Below are positions 21,751 through 30,983 of a DNA stretch of 32,526 nt, in pieces; the first letter of the stretch is position 1, and each line of letters starts with the position of its first letter. The notes beneath the pieces are model-generated. The model worked only from the letters and a program-made list of their open reading frames with translations, was not told the origin of the DNA and made no database searches. Both the position numbers and the translations under genes were made by a program. Source of the stretch: CAYYNP01 sp964472545 (GTDB lineage: Bacteria > Planctomycetota > Planctomycetia > Pirellulales > Thermoguttaceae); the NCBI GenBank assembly GCA_964472545.1, contig CAYYNP010000086.1, forward strand, positions 1-32,526, given 5' to 3'.

Positions 21751-23331
21751 ATGTCGGAGGACAGACGCCTTGCCCAGACCTCCCAGGCTTCGCAGTTCCG
21801 CCGGGCTGGGGCGGCGTTCGTCGCTCTGCTGATCCTCACGGCGGCCGTCCGGCTGGTCGCCGTGGGCCGGCCGCTGCTGGGCCCGTTCGCTACCAAGAAC
21901 GTCGTCTACGCGATGATCTCGCGGAATCTGGCCGAAGGGCGGGCCGATGTGTGGCACCCCACGCTCGATCTGCTGACCGACGGCGGCCGGGCGTGGCACA
22001 TGCTGGAGTTTCCCGTCTCGGCGTATCTGACGGCCGGTTTGTGGCGGGTGTTCGGCGGATCGCTGGACGTTTGGGGGCGGCTGACGGCCGTGGCCTTCAG
22101 TGTGCTGTCGGTCGCGGTGATGTTCCTGTTCGTGCGCCGCCGTCATGGACCCACCGCGGCCACGGCTGCCTCCTTTGCGCTGGCCGTCTCGCCGGTGAGC
22201 ATTATCTACGGCCAGAGCTTCATGCTCGAGGCGTCGTTGGTCTGTTTCACACTGGTTACGTTCTACGCGTTGGATCGGTGGCTCGCATCGATGCGTTACG
22301 CCTGGCTGGCCGTGGCGTCGGTTTCGTTGGCGCTGTTGCTGCTGACGAAGGTGTACATGCTGATCGTGGTGTTGCCGTTGGCGGCCAGCGTGTGGGCGCG
22401 GCGTTCAGTGGCGCGGTGCGTCGAGACGCACCCTACACGGCTGGCGGCTGAGCGCAGCGAAGCCCCAGATGCTGCAAGCTCCCGGGGCACCGCTGCGCTT
22501 TGCCCCGGCCACCCGGCTGCAGGGATGTGGGCCACGTTGGCCATCGCGTTGGCGATCCTGCCGGCGGCGCTCTGGTACGTCCATGCGTGGCGCACCGGAG
22601 CGTCGGACGGACCCGGAGCCGAGCGCGTCTACTACTCGGTCCGCCAAAGCACCGACGTCCACTTCCCGCCCGACCCACGGCTGGCTTCGGGGGAATTCTA
22701 CCGCCAACTGCTCGACGATCTGACCGGCGTGGCGCTCACGCCGATCGGCTTCACACTGGCCCTGGCGGGGCTGTTCCACCGAGATTGGCGGCGATACGCG
22801 CCGTGGCTGGCGGCGATGCTCGTGCTGGTGATCGCGCTGCCGCGGAAGTTTCAGGAGATGAACTACTACATGATGGCCGTGCTGCCGCCGCTGTGCATTA
22901 TGGTCGCCTTGGGGTGGGATGCGGTGTGCCGTCGGATGCGTCCGAGCCGAACCGGCGTGTGCATGGTGGTCGTCGTTTCGTTGGCTCTTTCGTTTCGCTA
23001 CGCTGCCAAGCCGGCGTTCGTTACGCCCGAAGAAGACCGCGGCGTGGTCGAGGCGGCCGGTGTGGTTCGGCAACTCACCGACGAAGACGAGCCGGTCGCC
23101 ACCATGCACGGCACCACGCTCGATCTGCTCTATTATTGCGGCCGCGGCGGCTGGGCGCTCGACGGCCGCCGGACGCCCGAGCCGGCCACGCTGGAGGAAT
23201 GCCGTCGTCAGGGGGCTCGTTACCTGGTGGTCGTCGGCGAGCCGCCGCCGCTGCCCGGCTACGGTCGGCATCACGATCACGGCCAGATCTGGTTTCTACC
23301 TGAAGCAGGAGCCACGCCCGACATCAAGTGA
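21751..23331 (+). CDS. Membrane glycosyltransferase, GT39/ArnT-like
   Basis: 526 residues. About ten hydrophobic segments fill residues 20-400, followed by a soluble C-terminal domain (about 410-526). The first luminal loop (ATKNVVYAMISRNLAEGRAD ... WHMLEFPVSAYL) matches the arrangement of PMT/ArnT-type enzymes, where an acidic residue after the first membrane helix is catalytic, although the usual Asp-Glu pair is not obvious here. They transfer sugars from polyprenyl phosphates to lipids or proteins on the outer face of the inner membrane. Residues 222-257, RCVETHPTRLAAERSEAP and following, are not membrane-like; they are encoded by an inserted repeat (22416-22520) that keeps the frame in a cytoplasmic loop. 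Start ATG 21751 lies after CCGAGGCGACGG. Confidence 0.75.
   Translation: MSEDRRLAQTSQASQFRRAGAAFVALLILTAAVRLVAVGRPLLGPFATKNVVYAMISRNLAEGRADVWHPTLDLLTDGGRAWHMLEFPVSAYLTAGLWRVFGGSLDVWGRLTAVAFSVLSVAVMFLFVRRRHGPTAATAASFALAVSPVSIIYGQSFMLEASLVCFTLVTFYALDRWLASMRYAWLAVASVSLALLLLTKVYMLIVVLPLAASVWARRSVARCVETHPTRLAAERSEAPDAASSRGTAALCPGHPAAGMWATLAIALAILPAALWYVHAWRTGASDGPGAERVYYSVRQSTDVHFPPDPRLASGEFYRQLLDDLTGVALTPIGFTLALAGLFHRDWRRYAPWLAAMLVLVIALPRKFQEMNYYMMAVLPPLCIMVALGWDAVCRRMRPSRTGVCMVVVVSLALSFRYAAKPAFVTPEEDRGVVEAAGVVRQLTDEDEPVATMHGTTLDLLYYCGRGGWALDGRRTPEPATLEECRRQGARYLVVVGEPPPLPGYGRHHDHGQIWFLPEAGATPDIK
22416..22520. repeat. Repeat inserted in frame within the glycosyltransferase gene
   Basis: The stretch starts with the perfect palindrome GTGCGTC-GA-GACGCAC (22416-22431). 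It contains GGCTGAGCGCAGCGAAGCC and a CCGGGGC/GCCCCGG stem around ACCGCTGCGCTTT, motifs I recognise from intergenic planctomycete repeats. The encoded residues differ from the surrounding hydrophobic sequence. Confidence 0.6.
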
Positions 23332-23341
23332 CGTGCGATGC

Positions 23342-23434
23342 TAGCCGGGGGCGTAAGCCCCGGGACGGCTTACGTCAGAGAGTTCGTTGCATTGAGAGGA
23401 CTTCGGACCGTCCGGGGGCTTCCGCCCCCGGCTA
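23342..23434. repeat. REP-like inverted repeat after the glycosyltransferase gene
   Basis: TAGCCGGGGGCGTAAGCCCC (23342-23361) and GGGGCTTCCGCCCCCGGCTA (23415-23434) match as inverted repeats at 19 of 20 positions. It begins 11 bases after the stop codon and could terminate transcription. Confidence 0.75.
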
Positions 23435-23556
23435 TTGTCGATTGTTGACACCGATGGGCTCCAGCTTGCACCGCGCATCCGGCGGCGTACAATGAGGCGA
23501 AGTAGCGGTTCGAGTTTCGTGCGGCGATCCTGCAATCCTGTATAAGGAGCATTCCC

Positions 23557-25110
23557 ATGAAGCGGCTCTCGGTAACGACCAGTTGTTCGCGTCGACGGTT
23601 CCTTTCCGGTTGTGCGTGTGCCGGGTGCGTCGCGGGCGGAACGTTGCTCGGTCCGGGGCTCGCCCGAGGGGCCGCGGCGGCCGGTAAAAAGCCGAAGATC
23701 CGCCTGGTCTTCTGCGAAACGCCCAACGACGGGCCGATCTGGCCGAACATCGGTTACGATTTTGCCGCCCGGCGGCGAGAGATGCTCGGCGCGCTGAAGC
23801 GTGGCTGCCCGGACGTGGAATTCCTCACCGCCGTGCTAATGAACGATCCGAAGCAGTCGGCCGAAGTGCTCACGCACGACGCCGAGGTAGACGGATATCT
23901 CATCTGCGTACAGGGCCTCGGTTGGGCCAACGACATCGTGCGGCTATGTGCTTCCGGCAAGCCGACCTTGCTGGTCGACAACCTCTTCGGCGGGTCGGGG
24001 CTGTTCCTGGCCAAGCACGCGCAGATCATGGCCGCCGGCAATCCGGTCGACTGGGTCAGTTCGTCGAAGGATGAAGACCTGGTGGCCTCGGCGCGGAGCT
24101 TCGCGCTGCTTTCGCAAGGCAAGACGGCGGCGGAAGTCGCCGCAGCCTTTCGTGCGACTCGGCGGAAGAACACGCCCCAGGACGGCGACTTCATCTGCAA
24201 AGACGATCCGATCGACACGGCCGACTTCGACGCGGCATTGAAAGGACTCCAACGGACGAAGCTGCTGGTCGTCGGCGGCGGCTGGGGCGGCGATGCCTTC
24301 CGCCAGGCGGCCCAGCAGGTGACCGGCGTCGAGATCGTGCCGATCGACTTCAAGGAGTTGGCCGGGGCCTACGACGGCGTGAAACCCGACGCAGCGGCCG
24401 CGTACGCCGACCGCTGGATGGACGCTGCTCAGGAGGTCGTCGAGCCGAAACGCCCGGAGATTGGCAAGTCCGGGGCGATGTACGTGGCCATGAAGCAGTT
24501 GGTCGACAAACACAACGCCCGGGGCATCAGTGTGAATTGCCTGGGCGGCTTTTACGGCGGGCACCTGAAGGCCTATCCGTGCCTGGGATTCAGCCAGTTG
24601 AACAACGATGGAATGGTCGGCGGTTGCGAGGCCGATCAGATGTCGGCATTGACGATGGCCGTGATGGGGGCCGTAGTGCGGCGGCCGGGGTTCATCTCCG
24701 ACCCGGTGATCGACACGTCGGCCAACGAGATCATCTACGCCCATTGCGTGGCGATGACGCGGCCGTTCGGCCCCGACGGGCCGTCGAACCCGTACCGCAT
24801 CCGCACCCATTCCGAGGACCGCCAGGGGGCCTCGATGCAGTCGCTGCTGCCCGAAGGCTACATGACCACCACGCTGGAACTCAACCCGGTCACACGGCAG
24901 GTGATTCTCCACCAGGCCAAGACCAGCGGCAACAACCCCAGCGACATGGCCTGCCGCACGAAGCTCGAGGCAGTGGTCAAAGGCGACATCGAAAAACTCA
25001 CCGAGAACTGGCGGATGGGCTGGCACCGCGTGACGTTCTACGGTGAGATGAAAGAACAAGTGATCGAACTCTGCGAGCGAATGAAGCTGGAGTTGATTGA
25101 AGAAGCATAG
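23557..25110 (+). CDS. Tat-exported sugar-isomerase-like protein (L-fucose/arabinose isomerase fold)
   Basis: 517 residues. The N-terminus carries a twin-arginine signal, SRRRFLSG (11-18), then a Cys/Gly/Ala-rich hydrophobic stretch. The body has the layout of L-fucose/L-arabinose isomerases: an N-terminal alpha/beta part (EVDGYLICVQGLGWANDIV), a second Rossmann-like part (TKLLVVGGGWGGDAFRQAA) and a C-terminal core with GISVNCLGGFYGGH (near 326) and GMVGGCEADQMSALTMAVMG (near 355). CE-D in the last motif corresponds to metal-binding positions of that fold. Export by Tat fits a protein folded with its metal. Similar proteins are abundant in planctomycetes but I know no assigned substrate. AAGGAG precedes ATG 23557. 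It is followed by two further exported proteins on the same strand. Confidence 0.75.
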   Translation: MKRLSVTTSCSRRRFLSGCACAGCVAGGTLLGPGLARGAAAAGKKPKIRLVFCETPNDGPIWPNIGYDFAARRREMLGALKRGCPDVEFLTAVLMNDPKQSAEVLTHDAEVDGYLICVQGLGWANDIVRLCASGKPTLLVDNLFGGSGLFLAKHAQIMAAGNPVDWVSSSKDEDLVASARSFALLSQGKTAAEVAAAFRATRRKNTPQDGDFICKDDPIDTADFDAALKGLQRTKLLVVGGGWGGDAFRQAAQQVTGVEIVPIDFKELAGAYDGVKPDAAAAYADRWMDAAQEVVEPKRPEIGKSGAMYVAMKQLVDKHNARGISVNCLGGFYGGHLKAYPCLGFSQLNNDGMVGGCEADQMSALTMAVMGAVVRRPGFISDPVIDTSANEIIYAHCVAMTRPFGPDGPSNPYRIRTHSEDRQGASMQSLLPEGYMTTTLELNPVTRQVILHQAKTSGNNPSDMACRTKLEAVVKGDIEKLTENWRMGWHRVTFYGEMKEQVIELCERMKLELIEEA

Positions 25111-25136
25111 TCGCGTATGACATCGTGGATGGGTGG

Positions 25137-25199
25137 CCCGGACACTCTTGCGGAGAGGACTCTGCGATACGGGAGGACTTCTTCGCAAGAGTGTCCGGG
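25137..25199. repeat. REP-like inverted repeat (CCCGGACACTCTTGCG)
   Basis: CCCGGACACTCTTGCG (25137-25152) is perfectly repeated in inverse at 25184-25199 with a 31-base loop. It lies 26 bases after the isomerase-like gene and may end its transcript, or stabilise it, before the next gene. Confidence 0.8.
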
Positions 25200-25356
25200 T
25201 GGCGCAGCCACAAGAGGCTCCGTGCGAACGTCGAGACCTCGTGTTGCTGCGCAACCCCGACGCCTTTCCGGCAACGCGAAAGAATTCACAATGTCGATTG
25301 CGGAAAAGCGGCGGGGCCACCCGAGGAATCATAACGTCCCCCTGCAGGAGTTTCAG

Positions 25357-27822
25357 ATGCGGTATTCTTGGATGCCCTTGGCACTTGTGTTGTTCTTGAT
25401 CTTGTGCGCGCCCGTCGCCGCCGGCATCGACGACATTCGCGGCGGCACACCCGACGTGGTGCGGGAAGATTGGACGGCCCGGCATCAGCAGATCCGGGCC
25501 CAGATCGGCGGCCAGGGGCGATACAACTTCCCGCCGGAGCAGATCCTCAACCTCCAGTCGACCATCTTGGATACCGACAAGACTCCGGTCGACGTGGGAC
25601 TGCGGCGGATCGAGGCCCTGTTGGAAGAGTTCCGTTCGATGCCCAATGGCCCCGATCTGCGGGCCATTGAGAAGACGATCCAAGAGATCAAGGCCAAACG
25701 CGAAACCGGGGCGGATGATTTGGAGTTGTATCTGCAACTGCGGGCCGCCGCACGTCCGGTGATCCTCGCCAACCCGTTGTTGAACTTCAAGGACCTGTTG
25801 TTCGTCTCCCGCGGTGTGCTCAACGACGGCGAAGGGGGTAAGTCGGAATACAACGGCGACCATTTCTGCGACCAATACTACGGCCACAACGGCCGCAAAG
25901 GCGGCGGGCTGTTCATCGTCCGCAACGTCAAGTCCGACGCGCCGAAGGTAATTGACGTGGTGGCCGGGTTGAAGGTCCCCAGCGGCACCAACCAGGGCAA
26001 AGTGATGAGCGAGGGGGCGTTCGTCTCGCCCGACCTCTCCTACGACGGCAAGACGATCACGTTCGCCTGGAGTTGCGGCGGCACGCAGAAATGGGCACCG
26101 GAAAACCGCTTCAACGTCTTCAAGGTCGACGTCGACGGCACCGGCCTGACGCGGCTGACCGACGGCGGCTTCGACGATTTCGATCCCTGCTGGCTACCCA
26201 ACGGGCGGATCGTCTTCATGTCGACGCGCCGCTTCGGGTTCGGCCGCTGTCACGGGCGTCCGGTGCCGGCCTATACGATGTTCTCGATGAAGCCCGACGG
26301 CAGTGATCTCTACGACATCGACTTCCACGAAACCAACGAGTTCCATCCCAGCGTGGACAACGATGGGATGATCGTCTATACGCGGTGGGATTACGTCGAC
26401 CGCGACCACAGCGCGGCCCATCACATGTGGCACTGTTTCCCCGACGGCCGCGACCCCCGCTCGCTGCACGCCAACTACGCGATCCCGCTTTCCACGGTGG
26501 AGGAGGTGGGCCCCGGCACGATCAACATGCGGCCCTGGGCGGAGTTCAACTGCCGCTCCGTGCCCGATTCCGGTAAGTACGTGGCCACGGCCGGCCCCCA
26601 TCACGGCCAGGCCTTCGGTTCGTTGGTGCTGATCGACGTCAGCGTTCCCGACGACCACAAGATGTCGCAGATCAAGCGGATCACGCCCGACACGCGCTTT
26701 CCCGAATCGGAATGCGGCACGCGAAGCTGGTCCGATATGGCCTACGGCACCGCCTGGCCGTTGAGCGAGAGCTTCATGCTCTGTAACTATCAGGGCACGG
26801 CCTGTGTGCTCGATGAGTTCGGCAACCGGGAACTGCTCGTGAAGGTCACCAACGGCCTGCGGGCGCTCGACCCCACGCCGCTACGTCCGCGCCCCGTGCC
26901 GCCGGTGATTCCCACGGCGACCTATCAGGGCGAGCGGCTGAAGCACGATTCGCCGCTGGCCACGATCAGCGTGGCCAACGTCTACATTTCCGACGAGTAT
27001 GGCAAACTGCCCGAGGGCACGAAGATCAAGCAGATGCGCGTCGTCCAGGTGCTGCCTAAATCGACCCCCAACGCCAACAACCCGCGAATCGGTTTCGGCG
27101 ATCAGTCGTTGGGCCGCATCCCGCTGGGCGTGGTGCCGGTGGAGGAAGACGGCAGCGTCTACTTTCGGGCGCCGGTCGAAAAGGCGATCTACTTCCAACT
27201 GCTCGACGAGCGGGGGATGGCGGTCAAGTCGATGCGGTCGGTAACCTACGTCCATCCCGGCGAGCAGATGTCGTGCGTCGGCTGCCACGAAGAGAAGCTC
27301 AGCGCCCCCTGGACCGACGCACGTCCGCTGGCTATGGGGCGGGCGCCTTCGAAATTGCAGCCGGAGATCGACAACGAGGTGCTGTTCAGCTTCCACAGAA
27401 ACGTGCGGCCGATCTTCGAGAACAAGTGCGTCGATTGCCATCGCGAGGAAGACGACCGCGGCCCGAAGAATATGAACTACAACGACCTCGAGCCGTACAC
27501 GTTCTATCTCGGCCACGGCTACCGCCGCCCGCTGCACGGCGGCACCCGCACCCTGCCGGGCAAGTTCGGCGCGATGTTCTCGCGGATGGGCAAGGCACTG
27601 GCCGGCCCCACGCACCAAAAGGCCCTTTCGCAGGGCAAATTCACCGAGCAGGACATGCGGGCGATCGTGATGTGGCTCGACATGAACTCCAACGAGTTCA
27701 CGGCCTACAAGGACATCGACGCCCAACGCCGCGGCGAGATCGTTTGGCCGGAGTTCGACGTCGACCCGAAGAACGTCACCGGCGTGGAACGGCGGGTCGA
27801 CGGGCGAAGGGCGGGACGGTAG
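25357..27822 (+). CDS. HZS-alpha-like exported protein with beta-propeller and two haem-c sites
   Basis: 821 residues. A signal peptide (MRYSWMPLALVLFLILCAPVAA) is followed by an N-terminal helical region and then a WD40/PD40-type propeller: SYDGKTITFAWS, DPCWLPNGRIVFMSTRR, HPSVDNDGMIVYTRW. Two c-type haem motifs follow: CVGCH (640-644) and CVDCH (691-695). The order of domains and phrases such as LLFVSRG and GDHFCDQYYGHNG resemble the family related to hydrazine synthase subunit alpha, which is widespread in planctomycetes that do not perform anammox. The protein should be periplasmic and redox-active, but the substrate is unknown. ATG 25357 has AGGAG seven bases upstream; the 80-residue extension upstream is encoded by repeat DNA. 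It lies between the isomerase-like and PQQ-like genes. Confidence 0.8.
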   Translation: MRYSWMPLALVLFLILCAPVAAGIDDIRGGTPDVVREDWTARHQQIRAQIGGQGRYNFPPEQILNLQSTILDTDKTPVDVGLRRIEALLEEFRSMPNGPDLRAIEKTIQEIKAKRETGADDLELYLQLRAAARPVILANPLLNFKDLLFVSRGVLNDGEGGKSEYNGDHFCDQYYGHNGRKGGGLFIVRNVKSDAPKVIDVVAGLKVPSGTNQGKVMSEGAFVSPDLSYDGKTITFAWSCGGTQKWAPENRFNVFKVDVDGTGLTRLTDGGFDDFDPCWLPNGRIVFMSTRRFGFGRCHGRPVPAYTMFSMKPDGSDLYDIDFHETNEFHPSVDNDGMIVYTRWDYVDRDHSAAHHMWHCFPDGRDPRSLHANYAIPLSTVEEVGPGTINMRPWAEFNCRSVPDSGKYVATAGPHHGQAFGSLVLIDVSVPDDHKMSQIKRITPDTRFPESECGTRSWSDMAYGTAWPLSESFMLCNYQGTACVLDEFGNRELLVKVTNGLRALDPTPLRPRPVPPVIPTATYQGERLKHDSPLATISVANVYISDEYGKLPEGTKIKQMRVVQVLPKSTPNANNPRIGFGDQSLGRIPLGVVPVEEDGSVYFRAPVEKAIYFQLLDERGMAVKSMRSVTYVHPGEQMSCVGCHEEKLSAPWTDARPLAMGRAPSKLQPEIDNEVLFSFHRNVRPIFENKCVDCHREEDDRGPKNMNYNDLEPYTFYLGHGYRRPLHGGTRTLPGKFGAMFSRMGKALAGPTHQKALSQGKFTEQDMRAIVMWLDMNSNEFTAYKDIDAQRRGEIVWPEFDVDPKNVTGVERRVDGRRAGR

Positions 27823-27831
27823 GGTCTGCAG

Positions 27832-27882
27832 AGTAGTCATCTTGCTCCGCAAGATGTCGGGACGTCTCGCCGCAGCAAGACG
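27832..27882. repeat. REP-like double hairpin related to the one upstream of glpF
   Basis: CATCTTGC-TCC-GCAAGATG (27838-27856) is a perfect 8-3-8 hairpin preceded by AGTAGT as at 17251-17306. CGTCTCGC-CGCA-GCAAGACG (27863-27882) is a second, with one mismatch. Compared with the copies near 17260-17300, stem changes are compensated on the other side. Confidence 0.7.
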
Positions 27883-27913
27883 CCAACTATGTGACGGTTC
27901 GGAGGTTTCCTCA

Positions 27914-29215
27914 ATGCGTTGCCTTTCCGTTCTCTTGATCTGCGTGTTCGGCCTTTTCGCCAACGGCTTGCTGCGCCCCGCGGCCGCCGAAGACTGGCCC
28001 GGCTGGCGAGGACCGCGCGGTGACGGGTCCAGTCTGGAGAAAGACGTCCCCACCCGCTGGCACGGTCCGACCGGCAAGAACATCGCCTGGAAAACGCCGA
28101 TCCCCGGCCGTGGCCACGCCTCGCCGATCGTCTCCGGCGAGCGAATCTTCGTGGTGACGTGCGCCGAAGAGACCGGCGAGCGGCTGTTGGTCTGTCTCGA
28201 TCGGCCCAGCGGCAAAATCCTCTGGCGGCAAACCGTGCTCACCGCGAAGTTGGAGAAGAAGCACCGGCTGAACAACTACGCCTCGAGCACACCCGCCACC
28301 GACGGCAAACTGGTCTACGTGAGCTTCCTCGAAGCCGACCCGCCCGACGGTACCCCGGCCGGCGAACGCACGTCGCAGTTCGCCACGCCGGGCAACATGT
28401 TCGTGGCCGCGTACGACTTCGAGGGCCACCGTCAATGGACCGCCCGACCCGGCCGCTTTTCCAGCCGCCACGGCTATTGCAGCTCGCCGATCCTGTTCAA
28501 ACACATGGTGATCGTCAACGGCGACCACGACGGCAACGGCTACTTAGTCGCCCTGGATCGGGCTACCGGCAAGACCGTCTGGAAACGCCCCCGCGTGAAC
28601 AACACCCGCAGCTACTGCGCCCCGATCATCCGCCAGATCGACGGTCGCACGCAGATGGTCCTCTCCGGCACGAAGTGCGTGGCCAGCTACGACCCGCACG
28701 ACGGCAGCCGCCACTGGATCATCGACGGGCCGACCGAACAATACGTCGCCTCGCTGGTCTACAACGGCGAACTGCTCTTCCTGACGGCCGGCTTCCCCAC
28801 GTTCCACATCATGGGCATCCGGCCCGACGGACGCGGCAACGTCACCCACACGCACGTCGTCTGGCACACCACCAAGGGCTGCTCCTACGTGCCCTCGCCG
28901 ATCATCGGCGGCGGCGGGAAGTACTTTCTGGTGGTTTCCGACATAGGCATCGCAAGCTGTTTCGAGGCGGCCACCGGCGAGCGCTATTGGATGCAACGGA
29001 TCGGCCCGCACTACAGCGCCTCGCTGGTCGAGGCCGAGGGCCTGGTCCATTTCCTCTGCGACGACGGCACCACGACGATCGTCCGGCCGGGCAAAGAGTT
29101 TGACGTGGTGGCCGAAAACAAGCTCGGCGAAAACTGCTACGCCTCCCCGGCAATCAGCGGCGGACGGATCTATCTGCGGGCGGAGGGGAATCTGTATTGT
29201 ATTGCCGACGAGTAG
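27914..29215 (+). CDS. Exported PQQ-like beta-propeller protein
   Basis: 433 residues. A signal peptide (MRCLSVLLICVFGLFANGLLRPAAA) precedes EDWPGWRGPRGDG, the typical opening of planctomycete PQQ-like repeat proteins. Blade motifs recur: GKNIAWKTPIPG, LVCLDRPSGKILWRQT, FVAAYDFEGHRQWTA, LVALDRATGKTVWKRP and FEAATGERYWMQ. The propeller probably binds protein or carbohydrate, or acts as a scaffold; I see no haem motif and cannot confirm the PQQ-binding residues. GGAGG lies eight bases before ATG 27914. It comes 91 bases after the haem protein, with a REP-like hairpin between them. Confidence 0.85.
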   Translation: MRCLSVLLICVFGLFANGLLRPAAAEDWPGWRGPRGDGSSLEKDVPTRWHGPTGKNIAWKTPIPGRGHASPIVSGERIFVVTCAEETGERLLVCLDRPSGKILWRQTVLTAKLEKKHRLNNYASSTPATDGKLVYVSFLEADPPDGTPAGERTSQFATPGNMFVAAYDFEGHRQWTARPGRFSSRHGYCSSPILFKHMVIVNGDHDGNGYLVALDRATGKTVWKRPRVNNTRSYCAPIIRQIDGRTQMVLSGTKCVASYDPHDGSRHWIIDGPTEQYVASLVYNGELLFLTAGFPTFHIMGIRPDGRGNVTHTHVVWHTTKGCSYVPSPIIGGGGKYFLVVSDIGIASCFEAATGERYWMQRIGPHYSASLVEAEGLVHFLCDDGTTTIVRPGKEFDVVAENKLGENCYASPAISGGRIYLRAEGNLYCIADE

Positions 29216-29298
29216 CCGAAGCGGGCGAATCTGGCTACTACTGAGCTTGCCGCACGAGGCTTGCGGTCTTCCACCGCGAAGCTCGACGCCCTAACTCG

Positions 29299-30924
29299 CT
29301 ACAACCCCGACAGATCGATCAGCTTCAGCGCCGTCAAGAAACTCGACACGTTGTTCCTGGCCAACAGCAGGTCGGTCGCGCTGACGCGCTGGTCGCGATT
29401 GTAGTCGTAGGCGAAATCGATGCCGGCCGGATTGAGAAACGTGCGGGGGTTGTTCCGCGCGAGCAACAAGTCGGTGGCGGTGACCATCGCGTCGTTGGGT
29501 GAGTTGCCGCCCTCGCCCACCGCGTTGCCGAAGTAGCAGACGTCGGCCGGCTGGCCGTCGATCAGTAGCGTCACCTCGAGCCAACGATTCACCACCGTGC
29601 GATCGCCCCAAACGGCCGTGATCCGATCCGACCCGTCGGTGCCGGCACCGCGGCGTACGGTCACCGACGTCGGTTCCGGTGCATCCGGCCAACCGGCCGG
29701 CTCGTTGTCGTTGCCGATCTTCAGCGTCAGATCGTAGACCGGATCGGCCGCCGCCAGCCCGTCGACGTCGATCATCACGCCGTTGATGCCGCGGCCGTAA
29801 CTGGTGTAGTTCTCGAACGACGCCGCCTCGCCGGGCAGCAACGCCCGCTTGTCGGTGGCGATCGCCGCATCGTCGTCTTCGTTTGCCCTGGCGTCACTGC
29901 CGTCGTGGGCCGAGTTGTTGTAGAAGACGTGGCGGTCGACCACCGTGGGCCCGATCGGCCGGCCGGCGTAGAACCGCACCAGACCGTCTGCCGCCCCGAC
30001 CAGCAGGTCGGCCACGCCGTCGCCGTTGTAGTCGCCCACCGAAGGCCGCGAGCGAGGGTCGTCGGGCAGGTCGATCGGCACGCCGCGAGCCCGAAGCGGT
30101 TTCGGTTCCGCGAACACGGGCTCGGCGTTGGTGCCCTGGTTGGCATAGAACAGAAGCTGCCCTGCCGTGTTGCCGCAGACCAGGTCGTGGTCGCCGTCGA
30201 GGTCGAAGTCATAGACTACCGGGCTGCTGCGCACGCCGGGCACGACCAGGTCGCCGGCCGCATCTTGTAGATACATGACGGGACGAAACTGCGGCGCCCC
30301 CTCGGCGGCCCAATCCAGCAGCAGCCGCACTTTGCCGTCGTAGCCCCCCAAGACCAGATCCCAGCGTCCGTTGCCGTCAAAATCGACCACGTCGACCGTC
30401 GCCCGAATGCCCACGTCGACCGGGATCGACGGCCCCGGCGGCCCCGGCGGCCCGGTGACCAGGTAGCCGTCGGCACGAAATAGCGGGGCAGCGTTGTCTC
30501 GCTCGTTGACCCAAATCTGCACGCGTCCGTCGGCCAGGCCGAGCAACAGGTCGTTGTTGCCGTCGCGGTCGAAGTCGGTCACTTGTGGAAACACGCCCAG
30601 GCAACCCGAGCCCGGCACCGCCACGTCGGCCTCTTCCGCCCGGGCGTACGACCAATCGCCGTAGACCGGCTCGGCGGCCGTGCCCGTGTTGAGATAGACC
30701 CGCACCTTGCCTTCCCCGGCGAGCGTCTTCTCGCCGATCAGCAGATCGGGCAGCCCGTCGGCGTTGAAGTCGGCCGTCTCGGGCACGGAGTAGGCGTCGA
30801 CCTTCAGGTCGCCGTCGCCGGCCTGAAGCACGACCGCTTCGTCGAACGCGGGCACGCCGGCCAGCAACTCGCGGCGCTCCAACGATTCGCATCGCAGCCG
30901 TCGGCAGACGGTGGGCTTGTGCAT
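29299..30924 (-). CDS. Surface protein with FG-GAP repeats and dockerin-like C-terminus
   Basis: 541 residues. The N-terminus CRRLRCESLERRELLAG is the 'LE-R-LL' type found on large planctomycete surface proteins. Five FG-GAP/VCBS-like units carry calcium-binding D-x-D/N-x-D-G motifs: DFNADGLPDLLIG (52), DFDRDGNNDLLLG (117), DFDGNGRWDLVLG (181), DFDLDGDHDLVCG (239) and DYNGDGVADLLVG (298), giving a propeller. A GPPGPPGPS collagen-like patch is at 158-166. The last 65 residues contain two copies of ATDLLLARNN with DYNRDQRVSATD, a dockerin type I-like calcium site. Such proteins are presumably displayed on the cell surface, possibly docking to cohesin-like domains. ATG 30924 is chosen because the frame upstream of it overlaps the BNR gene. 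Confidence 0.85.
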   Translation of the reverse strand: MHKPTVCRRLRCESLERRELLAGVPAFDEAVVLQAGDGDLKVDAYSVPETADFNADGLPDLLIGEKTLAGEGKVRVYLNTGTAAEPVYGDWSYARAEEADVAVPGSGCLGVFPQVTDFDRDGNNDLLLGLADGRVQIWVNERDNAAPLFRADGYLVTGPPGPPGPSIPVDVGIRATVDVVDFDGNGRWDLVLGGYDGKVRLLLDWAAEGAPQFRPVMYLQDAAGDLVVPGVRSSPVVYDFDLDGDHDLVCGNTAGQLLFYANQGTNAEPVFAEPKPLRARGVPIDLPDDPRSRPSVGDYNGDGVADLLVGAADGLVRFYAGRPIGPTVVDRHVFYNNSAHDGSDARANEDDDAAIATDKRALLPGEAASFENYTSYGRGINGVMIDVDGLAAADPVYDLTLKIGNDNEPAGWPDAPEPTSVTVRRGAGTDGSDRITAVWGDRTVVNRWLEVTLLIDGQPADVCYFGNAVGEGGNSPNDAMVTATDLLLARNNPRTFLNPAGIDFAYDYNRDQRVSATDLLLARNNVSSFLTALKLIDLSGL

Positions 30925-30983
30925 GGCGCGGTATCCGAATCCGTGGGCGGCCGAAGCGGACGTCGGCCCTGACTGGTGTGTGG

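Noticed and set aside
23944..25887. 647-residue minus-strand open frame
   Set aside because: Antisense to the isomerase-like and haem-protein genes, rich in His/Arg/Gly as expected of a GC-rich shadow.
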